DNA from: Coleofasciculus sp. S288
GTDB taxonomy: Bacteria > Cyanobacteriota > Cyanobacteriia > Cyanobacteriales > Coleofasciculaceae
Length of the DNA stretch: 10,874 nucleotides
Direction of reading: 5' to 3'
Assembly (NCBI GenBank): GCA_020216575.1
Contig: JAIUYC010000045.1
Coordinates: 1-10,874, forward strand
Shown here piece by piece: positions 1 to 5,746 of this stretch. Numbering within the stretch: position 1 is the stretch's first letter; each line of letters opens with the position of its first letter. Under the pieces are notes generated by a model, which worked only from the letters and a program-made list of their open reading frames with translations, searched no databases and was not told the DNA's origin. The position numbers and the translations under genes were made by a program.

Positions 1-2
1 AG

Positions 3-599
3 TGGGTCAAGAGTTTGCCAGGGCATCAACTTCAAGAAGCCGTAGCTGATGCACTCGACGCTCACAAGCAAGCGCTCTTCAATGGCGGGAATGCTGCTCG
101 GTTCAAATCATGCCGCAAGCCCTCTCAGGTGGTGAAGTTTAAAGTAGGGAACTTCAGGAGTGGCACTTGGTATCCAACCAAAGTTAAGGACTTGCACAGC
201 AAAACCACTCGGTTCCTAGTCGATAACTACAAAGTCATATTTCTGCCAACGTTTGGCACATCTGAGATGGTTGTCAAGTCGAAGCGAAAGCTCAAGAAGA
301 AAACCGCTCGGAATATGCTCACTTGGAGCCACTTCAAGTTCAAGCAGCACTTACTCCAGATGGCAGAGCGGGAAGGTGTTTTGGTTATCCAGTGCAATGA
401 ATCCTACACGTCAAGAACTTGCCCTGAATGCGGTCACATCCACTTCGCTTTGGGTGGAAACAAGAAGTTCCAATGCCCTAAATGTGGCTACACTGCTCAC
501 AGGGATTGGAATGGCGCTCGGAACATTATGGTTCGAGCTTTGCAGGCAACAGCCTTCACCGTCATCGGTGATGCCATACAGGTTGGAATCTGCTATTAG
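3..599 (+). CDS. tnpB: IS607-type TnpB (RNA-guided nuclease of a transposon), C-terminal part, probably internally deleted
   Basis: The frame is open from the window edge, so the true start lies upstream. Counting the first full codon (base 3) as residue 1, the visible part starts with an N-terminal-type segment (residues 35-65, FKSCRKPSQVVKFKV). It then passes directly to the helix DLHSKTTRFLVDNY that precedes RuvC-II. A zinc ribbon follows (C140-x2-C143 and C158-x2-C161), then RuvC-III HRDWNGARN with Asp168. The RuvC-I motif (D-P-G) that normally sits between the N-terminal segment and this helix is absent. I infer an in-frame internal deletion near bases 187-195, leaving no active nuclease. 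The usual RuvC-II Glu position reads VIFLPTF (Pro82), while a Glu (E133) sits just before YTSRTC, as in IS607-type TnpB and Fanzor2. No tnpA is visible. Family assignment is firm; the deletion is inferred from known domain order. Confidence 0.85.
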   Translation, partial: WVKSLPGHQLQEAVADALDAHKQALFNGGNAARFKSCRKPSQVVKFKVGNFRSGTWYPTKVKDLHSKTTRFLVDNYKVIFLPTFGTSEMVVKSKRKLKKKTARNMLTWSHFKFKQHLLQMAEREGVLVIQCNESYTSRTCPECGHIHFALGGNKKFQCPKCGYTAHRDWNGARNIMVRALQATAFTVIGDAIQVGICY

Positions 600-652
600 C
601 AGGTTTTAACAGGTTAAATGTTGCACATCTTATCCCTTAATGTTTTGAAAGC

Positions 653-684
653 AAAAAAAAAAGAGAACCACCGAGGCGGCTCTC
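653..684 (-). terminator. Strong rho-independent terminator, minus strand
   Basis: Read on the minus strand, bases 684 to 663 fold into a 9-10 bp stem (GAGAGCCGCC / GGTGGTTCTC, with two G-U pairs). It is followed immediately by ten T residues (662 to 653). This is a textbook intrinsic terminator. It could end the transcript of the minus-strand gene that stops at 836, or the short candidate RNA that would start near 707. Confidence 0.85.
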
Positions 685-707
685 CCGATCATCAGGGTGC
701 ATCTACT
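653..707 (-). ncRNA. Candidate small RNA, about 55 nt
   Basis: A sigma70-like promoter at 743-714 and the strong terminator at 684-653 would bracket a transcript of about 55 nt starting near 707. The 5' part is unpaired (it contains GATGCACCCTGATGATC) and the 3' half is the terminator hairpin. This is the usual architecture of a bacterial small RNA. It could equally be just the 3' untranslated region of the gene ending at 836. No homology is known to me. Confidence 0.35.
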
Positions 708-713
708 ACTCAT

Positions 714-743
714 ACTATAGCGTTCCGGGGTGAGGGGTGTCAC
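714..743 (-). promoter_or_regulatory. Candidate sigma70-type promoter on the minus strand
   Basis: On the minus strand GTGACA (743-738; one mismatch to TTGACA) and TATAGT (719-714; one mismatch to TATAAT) are separated by 18 bases. Transcription would start near 707 and run into the terminator at 684-653. The -35 element lies inside the large inverted repeat at 728-783, so the fit may be partly chance. Confidence 0.35.
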
Positions 744-783
744 CCCCTATTTGAAAAAAACTTTTCGACACTCCCCCTCACCC
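728..783. repeat. Large inverted repeat downstream of tnpB
   Basis: GGGTGAGGGGTGTC (728-741) pairs with GACACTCCCCCTCACCC (767-783), leaving only a 3-base bulge. An alternative short hairpin, GGGGTG/CACCCC, overlaps the left arm. The left arm begins about 130 bases after the tnpB stop and the right arm ends about 50 bases before the stop of the convergent gene. It may be part of the transposon right end or a two-way transcription barrier; the sequence does not decide. Confidence 0.6.
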
Positions 784-835
784 ACTCTCCTCCTCTTCTC
801 CAATCAGTGGCGTAACGATGCAAATTCCCGCCTCT

Positions 836-1498
836 CTACAGGTGGCGGACTGGTTTCTGGTAAAGGCGGACGCAGGCAGAGATAGACAAGACAAGTGGAC
901 CAAACAGAGGCACTAACCCCACTGCCCAGAAAATGCGGGAATCCTTAAGTCCCCGTCGTGCCATGTCATCGTCAAACAAGGATGTCAAGGGAAATATCAG
1001 GCACATGAGGGCAAAATCCACGCTAATGAGGTGAACAAAGTGCCTTGTCTGGAACTGTTGAACATAATTGCCCCAATCTCCAGCAAGTACTACCCAGGCA
1101 AGTAAGCCAATCGTACCGAGTAGAAGAAAAATTCCTGTCGAACGTCTATCTAGAATTCTCAGCCATTTATCTTTTTTGCCGTAAAAGTCTTGATTGGATT
1201 GACGGAAGATTAAATAGGGCAGGAGACAAATCACTCCCGTAAAGTTTGACCCGATAAAATAAGGCCAAGCCCGGAAATTTTGCATTCTGCCATCAGCGAA
1301 CATCAGGCAAGCATAGATCATTGGCCAGACGCCCATTAAACTGAATATAACAGGTATGATGGCGTTAAGTTTTCCCCACTGTAGGGTTAATAACTTCTGA
1401 GCCAATGGCCACGTATCAGCTCGATCAAGTGGAGCTAACCAGATGGTATAAGCGACAAATCCAACCCAGATCGAAAATAATGCAACTTTTCTGCCCAT
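836..1498 (-). CDS. Multi-pass membrane protein of unknown function, 220 aa
   Basis: I do not recognise a named family. From the chosen start the protein has about six hydrophobic stretches: residues 5-23, 45-68, 78-98, 121-141, 155-175 and 190-211. A charged loop FDDDMARRGLKDS lies before the last one, and the C-terminus is basic. It is therefore very likely an integral membrane protein. I chose the ATG at 1498 because AAGGA lies five bases upstream of it. The frame stays open to a GTG at 1522 and another ATG lies at 1501, but both have poorer ribosome-site spacing. It is the last of three minus-strand genes (1977-1882, 1821-1588, then this one), separated from the middle one by 89 bases, so it may share their transcript. 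The terminator at 684-653 would end it. Confidence 0.75.
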   Translation of the reverse strand: MGRKVALFSIWVGFVAYTIWLAPLDRADTWPLAQKLLTLQWGKLNAIIPVIFSLMGVWPMIYACLMFADGRMQNFRAWPYFIGSNFTGVICLLPYLIFRQSNQDFYGKKDKWLRILDRRSTGIFLLLGTIGLLAWVVLAGDWGNYVQQFQTRHFVHLISVDFALMCLIFPLTSLFDDDMARRGLKDSRIFWAVGLVPLFGPLVLSISACVRLYQKPVRHL

Positions 1499-1587
1499 CA
1501 TCTTCCTTAAGTGACAGTTCACGCGCTGAAAAAACTAACTTTAAATCTGAAATAGCGTAGCGTTATAACCTCGGTTAGTTAATAGGT

Positions 1588-1821
1588 TTAAGCACTTTTC
1601 AACTGCTGTACCTCCGCACTTGGTAGCAAGTTCCAGCCTGCACTCCTCAGCTTTTGGTATGTTGCCCAGCCCTTAGAGCCTCCAGGAATAACATAATCGG
1701 GTACGGCATATTGTGGAAAAGCTGTATAAGGTCGCCACGGCTGGTTGGGTGCAGTTCGTAAGTGCAATACCTTTTGCCCACTACTTCCCATGAGAGGTAA
1801 CCAACACATTTGTTTAAACAT
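1588..1821 (-). CDS. Small conserved-looking protein, 77 aa, unknown function
   Basis: The product begins MFKQMCWLPLMG and is soluble, rich in Pro, Trp and Tyr. It has a central VPDYVIPGGSKGWATYQKL segment that looks like a compact folded core. It resembles short hypothetical proteins I associate with cyanobacteria, but I cannot name a family. The start is well supported: a perfect AAGGAG (minus strand, 1833-1828) lies six bases before the ATG. There is no signal peptide and no cysteine pair. It sits 60 bases after the 31-residue gene and 89 bases before the membrane-protein gene, on the same strand, so the three may be co-transcribed. Confidence 0.65.
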   Translation of the reverse strand: MFKQMCWLPLMGSSGQKVLHLRTAPNQPWRPYTAFPQYAVPDYVIPGGSKGWATYQKLRSAGWNLLPSAEVQQLKSA

Positions 1822-1881
1822 GTAAAACTCCTTAGGTCGAATTTCAGGTCAGCTTATTAACAGAGAAGCCAGTAGTTTTAA

Positions 1882-1977
1882 TTAGCGAATCAGTTCTGCT
1901 AAATAATAGCCAAGGTTGATTAAGCTAATACCAAGGCTCAGAGTTGAAATGAGGGGAAACCATTGCAAGGCATCCAT
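1882..1977 (-). CDS. Candidate single-span membrane microprotein, 31 aa
   Basis: This is a complete small frame: MDALQWFPLISTL, then a hydrophobic stretch SLGISLINLGYYLAEL, ending in IR and TAA. One transmembrane helix (about residues 7-27) fits the sequence. A strong purine-rich ribosome site, AGAGGGGG (minus strand, 1992-1985), ends seven bases before the ATG, which is the main reason to believe it is translated. It resembles in size the small subunits of photosynthetic complexes, but I do not match it to PetN, PetG, PetM, PsaM, Psb30 or another known one. It is the first of three co-directional minus-strand genes. Confidence 0.5.
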   Translation of the reverse strand: MDALQWFPLISTLSLGISLINLGYYLAELIR

Positions 1978-1990
1978 TTTTTAACCCCCT

Positions 1991-2015
1991 CTATACTTAT
2001 ATAGATGACCTCATC
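1991..2015. promoter_or_regulatory. Two adjoining dyads upstream of the 31-aa gene
   Basis: CTATA-CTTA-TATAG (1991-2004) and GATGA-CC-TCATC (2004-2015) are perfect dyads that touch at one base. They lie just upstream of the ribosome site of the minus-strand 31-residue gene. They could be an operator or overlap a -10 element (TATATA or TATAGA), but I find no convincing -35 box. Confidence 0.25.
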
Positions 2016-2063
2016 CTCGCTATAAATGGTCTTAAACAACATCTCTCTATAGTGTTATTTCTT

Positions 2064-2099
2064 CTATCTCACTAACTCTTTCTTGAGTTTTAGAGATAG
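2064..2099. repeat. Two-tier hairpin in the divergent spacer
   Basis: CTATCTC (2064-2070) pairs with GAGATAG (2093-2099). Inside it AACTC (2074-2078) pairs with GAGTT (2085-2089) around the six-base loop TTTCTT, with a 3x3 internal loop between the stems. It lies between the minus-strand gene trio and the relic at 2257. No T-tract follows on either strand, so a terminator role is not supported. The rest of 1978-2256 shows nothing recognisable beyond the dyads at 1991-2015 and a short 6-bp dyad at 2104-2124. Confidence 0.4.
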
Positions 2100-2256
2100 T
2101 CCCGATACATCTTCTTTCTGTATCAGGCTTAACATCCTTTTAGCTAATTACTCTCTAATTCGGTGGATTTATAGTTCTTTGGAGAGATGCTGGAACGGCT
2201 TGCAGGCAAAAAAATATTCTTGTCGTTTTCCTGAGCCGGAGATAAAAAATATTGAT

Positions 2257-2627
2257 ATGTCCAACTCGATTGAATTCAACGTGTTTGCTCCTCGTAACGA
2301 AGGGGCTGCTTTAATCGGTTCTTTTTCTAATTGGAAAGAGATACCGATGGAAAAAGGAGAGGATGGTTATTTCTGAATTCAGGTAGAGCTAAAGGATGGT
2401 GTTTATTTCTATAAATTTCGCATCCAATCCAAAAGTCCTGTGTTCGAGCCTAATGAATGGGTAGTAATTTTTCCGATACCGTCTTGGCTGAGGAGAACGT
2501 CCCTAACGTCCCAGCCCCTGGCATCTGGCACGACTGGCTCAGCAACTGTGATGTCGAAGCTGAGGAGAACGAAATGGTCATTGACCTGCCAGAGTATGAA
2601 GCGCGGGTATTGGTCTTCCGCGAATAG
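2257..2627 (+). pseudogene. Relic of a CBM48/GH13 alpha-amylase-type enzyme: both ends kept, catalytic barrel lost
   Basis: From the ATG at 2257, codons 1-39 read as a CBM48-like N-terminus (MSNSIEFNVFAP, GAALIGSFSNWKEIPMEK). Codon 40 is TGA (2374-2376), after which the same frame continues in the same domain (VELKDGVYFYKFRIQSKS, FEPNEWV) to about 2463. The sequence then switches frame: 2463-2624 reads NFSDTVLAEENVPNVPAPG, then WHDWLSNCDVE and a final IDLPEYEARVLVFRE before TAG at 2625. That is the beta-sandwich C-terminus of the same GH13 family as I remember it. The (beta/alpha)8 catalytic barrel between them is missing. The gene is therefore broken twice, by a stop codon and by a large deletion with frameshift. 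The intact enzyme would act on glycogen or other alpha-glucans. The end matches are from memory. Confidence 0.75.
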
Positions 2628-2814
2628 GAAGCTTTCAGCGCCAGCAACAGAGCAAGGAGACAGGATAAGAATAACATTTACTTAAAAAGAAGGAGGCGAA
2701 CGTAAGTCCCGGTCGTGATATCCTGATGTTTGCGACCTGCTCCCCAGCGTATGTAACGATGAGGTTGGCGGTTTCCCAATCCCTTTGGAACACTGTATAG
2801 AAGTAATCTCTGCC

Positions 2815-3423
2815 ATGTTCTCATCTGAATTTCCCCAAGAGAATGGGCAATCTGGATTGCCCCAAGAGAATGGGCAATCTAGTAATAGTAGCGTCACGCT
2901 AACCGACGAAGCGGGGCGATCGCTCAAATGTTACATTGAGCATTCCCTGGAAGTGGAAGGCTCGGAATACTTTCTCCTTCTCCCGGTAGACTCCCCAGTA
3001 GAAATTGTGGCTTGGGACGCCGAAGACGACGACGAAGCTGAAGCTACCCTCATTGAAGACGAGGAAGAAATCGACTTAATTTTCTCTGACGCCCAAGCGG
3101 TGCTTGCCGAGCAAAATCTAACCCTTAAGCGCACCGCTTATACGCTCACCGTTGCGGGTGAACTGCCATCGGTAGATGAGGACGAAATTCTCACGATTGA
3201 AATTGAGGATGACCAAGAAGACTTAGAACCCGAGCAGTTCCAGCTTCTCGCCAGCTTCTATCACGAAGAGCAGGAGTATGGAATCTATACTCCCCTAGAT
3301 CCACTCCTATTTTTTGCTCAAAAAAGCGAGTCAGGTGAAACTGAACTCCTTTCACCTGAGGAATTTAAAAAAGTGCAGCCACTGTTAGAAGAATTGCTGT
3401 TTGAGGATCTCGATGAAGAGTAG
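2815..3423 (+). CDS. DUF3727 (DUF1292-like) family protein, 202 aa
   Basis: This is an acidic soluble protein of unknown function, conserved in cyanobacteria and plastid-bearing eukaryotes. The N-terminal half (LTDEAGRSLKCYIEHSLEVEG, then YFLLLPVDSPVEIVAW) matches the DUF1292-like beta-rich core. It is followed by a strongly acidic stretch (DAEDDDEAEATLIEDEEEID). The C-terminal part (FQLLASFYHEEQEYGIYTPLDPLLFFA, then LLSPEEFKKVQPLLEELLFEDL) is the DUF3727 signature. I chose ATG 2815 over a TTG at 2785 because family members begin close to MFSSEFP. Residues 7-24 contain a near-perfect duplicated nonapeptide, PQENGQS(G/S), from a 27-bp tandem repeat. It is followed by mltG 193 bases downstream, an association usual in cyanobacteria. 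The ruvX/yqgF gene I would expect just upstream is absent; its place holds the GH13 relic. Confidence 0.85.
   Translation: MFSSEFPQENGQSGLPQENGQSSNSSVTLTDEAGRSLKCYIEHSLEVEGSEYFLLLPVDSPVEIVAWDAEDDDEAEATLIEDEEEIDLIFSDAQAVLAEQNLTLKRTAYTLTVAGELPSVDEDEILTIEIEDDQEDLEPEQFQLLASFYHEEQEYGIYTPLDPLLFFAQKSESGETELLSPEEFKKVQPLLEELLFEDLDEE
2833..2886 (+). repeat. 27-bp tandem duplication within the DUF3727 gene
   Basis: A 21-base string beginning CCCCAAGAGAATGGG occurs at 2833-2853 and identically at 2860-2880, giving a 27-base period. It keeps the frame and duplicates a nine-residue peptide near the N-terminus. The exact identity of the 21-base core suggests a recent duplication. Confidence 0.9.
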
Positions 3424-3500
3424 GTGCTAGGGAAGAAGGATTTTCATCCATTCGTTGCATGCTCTTCTCACCTGAAGCCTAGTCTGAAAATAGAGGTCAG

Positions 3501-3565
3501 GGTTCGTATGGGTGGGTTTGATTGAAGTGTCGTGGAAATGCCAGATATCTCAACGAACCAAACCC
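3501..3565 (+). other. Interleaved complementary segments (pseudoknot-like) upstream of mltG
   Basis: GGTTCG (3501-3506) complements CGAACC (3554-3559), and GGGTTTG (3514-3520) complements CAAACCC (3559-3565). The order A-B-A'-B' is that of a pseudoknot, or of two competing hairpins because A' and B' share one base. The segment lies 52 bases before the mltG start in the 193-base spacer. It could be part of a leader or be chance. Confidence 0.3.
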
Positions 3566-3616
3566 TACACAAAGGAGTCAAGGGAAAGAGAATTTCATCC
3601 TTAACCGGAACCATAT

Positions 3617-4720
3617 ATGAAAGCTGTCGGAAGCATCTGTAAGTGGTCGTATTATCTTGCCATTCTGCCAGTAGTCGTGGGTGTGTGTGCATGGCAGGGT
3701 TGGGCGTGGTGGAGTTGGGCGCAGTCGCCTCCCATGGCAGGTTCCTCCCCAAACGCCGCCACCGAGAAAGCCGTACAAATTCAGATTCCCTCAGGAACAG
3801 CTGCTCAACAAATTGGCGAGGACTTGGAGGCGGCGGGGTTGATTCGCTCGTCCTATGCCTGGAGGCTATGGACGTATTGGCTGAGGCTGCACGACAAACA
3901 AGGCGGGTATAAAGCCGGAACTTACACTCTATCGCCAGCTCAACCCCTGCCAGCGATCGCCGAAAAAATTTGGACGGGTGAAGTGATGCAGTTATCATTC
4001 ACCATTCCCGAAGGTTGGTCGCTTCAGCAGATGGCAACGTACTTTGAGACTCTGGGCTTTTTCAAAGCACAAGACTTTCTCGCTGCTGCCAGCCAAATTC
4101 CCAAACAGCAGTTCCCTTGGTTGCCCGATGAGTTGCCTCACTTAGAAGGGTATTTATTCCCAGACACCTATCAGTTGCCGAGCGATCGCGTTTCACCTCA
4201 ACAGGTCATCCAACAAATGCTCAAACGGTTTGAGCAAGTGGCTTTGCCAATCTACGAACAACAAAAAAATCAAACGAAGCTGTCTATTGATGAGTGGGTC
4301 ACCTTAGCCAGTATCGTAGAAAAAGAAGCAGTCATTCCTGAAGAGCGTCCTCTCATCGCCGGTGTCTTTACCCAGCGCTTACAGCGCGGCATGAAACTCG
4401 AAACCGATCCCACCGTCGAGTATGGGTTGGGCATCCGACAAACTGCCGACCAACCCTTAACCTACGCTCAAGTCGGAACAGCCTCTCCCTACAACACCTA
4501 TCTCAACCCTGGACTGCCTCCTACTCCCATTGCCAGTCCAGGTGTAGCGAGTTTGAAAGCCACTCTTAATCCTGAAAACACAGATTATCTGTTTTTCGTT
4601 GCTCGCTACGATGGCACTCACATATTTAGTAAAACGCTAGAAGCTCACGAGGCAGCTAAAAACGCCGTTCGTCAACAACGGCAAACTCAGCAACAAGCAT
4701 CACCTTCACCTTCACCTTAG
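3617..4720 (+). CDS. mltG: Endolytic peptidoglycan transglycosylase MltG (YceG family), 367 aa
   Basis: MltG cleaves nascent glycan strands at the outer face of the plasma membrane and is thought to set glycan length. An N-terminal membrane anchor spans about residues 11-33 after a short basic start. A LysM-like subdomain follows (residues 53-105, IQIPSGTAAQQIGEDLEAAG). The YceG catalytic domain then contains LEGYLFPDTY (176-185), ASIVEKE (231-237) with the probable catalytic Glu235 (E218 in E. coli), DPTVEYG (264-270), SPYNTY (290-295) and GLPPTPIASPG (299-309). The length is normal. The last seven residues, ASPSPSP, come from a CACCTT hexamer repeat and look like a non-functional tail. No strong ribosome site precedes the ATG at 3617. 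It lies between the DUF3727 and YqeG-type genes, a common cyanobacterial order. Confidence 0.95.
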   Translation: MKAVGSICKWSYYLAILPVVVGVCAWQGWAWWSWAQSPPMAGSSPNAATEKAVQIQIPSGTAAQQIGEDLEAAGLIRSSYAWRLWTYWLRLHDKQGGYKAGTYTLSPAQPLPAIAEKIWTGEVMQLSFTIPEGWSLQQMATYFETLGFFKAQDFLAAASQIPKQQFPWLPDELPHLEGYLFPDTYQLPSDRVSPQQVIQQMLKRFEQVALPIYEQQKNQTKLSIDEWVTLASIVEKEAVIPEERPLIAGVFTQRLQRGMKLETDPTVEYGLGIRQTADQPLTYAQVGTASPYNTYLNPGLPPTPIASPGVASLKATLNPENTDYLFFVARYDGTHIFSKTLEAHEAAKNAVRQQRQTQQQASPSPSP

Positions 4721-4841
4721 AGGACTAAGGGTTAGGGGCTAATCGGCGGACAAGCCAAACGTCAAAACTTCAAGGTTCTCCCTGTCTGTCCTAGTCCCTA
4801 GAACAGCCTGGCAGCAACAATCCACCCGTAAAAATTCTTCC

Positions 4842-4882
4842 CCTGCTCCCCCTGCTCCCCCTGCTCTCCCTGCTCTCCCTGC
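4842..4882 (+). repeat. 9-bp short tandem repeats
   Basis: Two copies of CCTGCTCCC and two of CCTGCTCTC follow each other without gaps and end in a partial unit. This is the kind of intergenic short tandem repeat common in filamentous cyanobacteria. It fills part of the 277-base spacer between mltG and the YqeG-type gene. The rest of that spacer shows no promoter or gene I can support. Confidence 0.85.
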
Positions 4883-4997
4883 GGCTGTTACCCTAGAGTA
4901 ATTGGGGAACCATGCCAGCCCAAAATTTGAAGCATCTCACTCCAAATTGCAAACTATGTTAAAGGGCAACAATTTTGCCGACTATCACTAACCGCTT

Positions 4998-5549
4998 ATG
5001 CCTTGGGTAACGAACTTACAACCTGATTTAATTCTTGGGGGATCTATCTTGAACCTTACCCCAGATATCCTACAGCAGTATCAACTTAAGGGTCTAGTAC
5101 TGGATGTAGATGAGACATTAGTACCCCTAAGAGTATCTCAGGCATCTGAAGAACTTAAGCAGTGGGTCGAGCAAATCAGACCAGTGGTAGCGTTGTGGCT
5201 GGTCAGTAATAATCTGATTGAGTCTCGGATCAGGAATATTGCCAAGTCTCTGAACGTACCTTACATCCTAGGAGCTCGCAAGCCGTCGCGGCGAAAGTTA
5301 AAAAGAGCGGTAGAAGCAATGAATCTACCGGTGGAACAAATTGCCATGGTGGGCGATCGCTTATTCACCGACGTCCTAGCTGGCAACCGCTTGGGAATGT
5401 TCACCATTCTCGTCGAACCGATGATCGATCCCAGCGTGACTGTCCCTTCCTACCCCATTCGTGACTTTGAAGTTTGGGTAACTCAGACTTTGGGGGTTTC
5501 CCTAACGGGCATGCAACAAAACTTAACTAAAACTGACAAATCAATATAA
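4998..5549 (+). CDS. YqeG-family HAD-IIIA phosphatase, probable phosphatidylglycerophosphatase, 183 aa
   Basis: All four HAD motifs are present: DVDET (36-40, nucleophile Asp36 and acid/base Asp38), LVSNN (69-72, Ser70), Lys95 in the GARKPSRRK segment, and GDRLFTD (119-125). The compact fold without a cap domain and the start MPWVTNLQPDLILGG are typical of the YqeG/Gep4 group. In yeast mitochondria and in plants, members dephosphorylate phosphatidylglycerophosphate to phosphatidylglycerol, the essential phospholipid of thylakoids. That substrate is an inference from the family. The last 15 or so residues (MQQNLTKTDKSI) look like a variable tail. The gene follows mltG by 277 bases and precedes proB by 197 bases, so it may have its own promoter. 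I see no clear ribosome site. Confidence 0.9.
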   Translation: MPWVTNLQPDLILGGSILNLTPDILQQYQLKGLVLDVDETLVPLRVSQASEELKQWVEQIRPVVALWLVSNNLIESRIRNIAKSLNVPYILGARKPSRRKLKRAVEAMNLPVEQIAMVGDRLFTDVLAGNRLGMFTILVEPMIDPSVTVPSYPIRDFEVWVTQTLGVSLTGMQQNLTKTDKSI

Positions 5550-5681
5550 ACCGAAATATAAAGAAAACATTACGAGAGTGGGAAAGCTTAGAAAAGTCTG
5601 GCATTCTTAATAATAGTTCAAATGGGGTCAGCAAATATAAAGACCCTAAACATAACAGAAAAACCAGCCATCATACCATCC

Positions 5682-5720
5682 AGAACACCTCGCCCCTTAT
5701 ACTCAAAGGCGAGGTGTTCT
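5682..5720 (+). terminator. Perfect 13-bp hairpin between the YqeG-type gene and proB
   Basis: AGAACACCTCGCC (5682-5694) and GGCGAGGTGTTCT (5708-5720) are exact complements around a 13-base loop. The hairpin is followed by ATAATTTTGG, a poor T-tract. It probably ends the upstream transcript. It stands only 26 bases before the proB start, so it could instead be a leader element of proB. Confidence 0.7.
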
Positions 5721-5746
5721 ATAATTTTGGCTTGTTTAAATGATCA

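Noticed and set aside
618..815. Plus-strand open frame of 65 codons after tnpB
   Set aside because: It runs through the terminator and the inverted repeat, and its composition reflects those structures rather than a protein.
2682..2927. Open frames on the minus strand across the DUF3727 start, and a further one at 2931-3134
   Set aside because: They lie opposite a recognised gene, repeat its low-complexity acidic codons as Ser runs, and have no ribosome site.
3468..3998. Minus-strand open frames opposite the start of mltG
   Set aside because: mltG on the plus strand is unmistakable, and the opposite frame has no family features.
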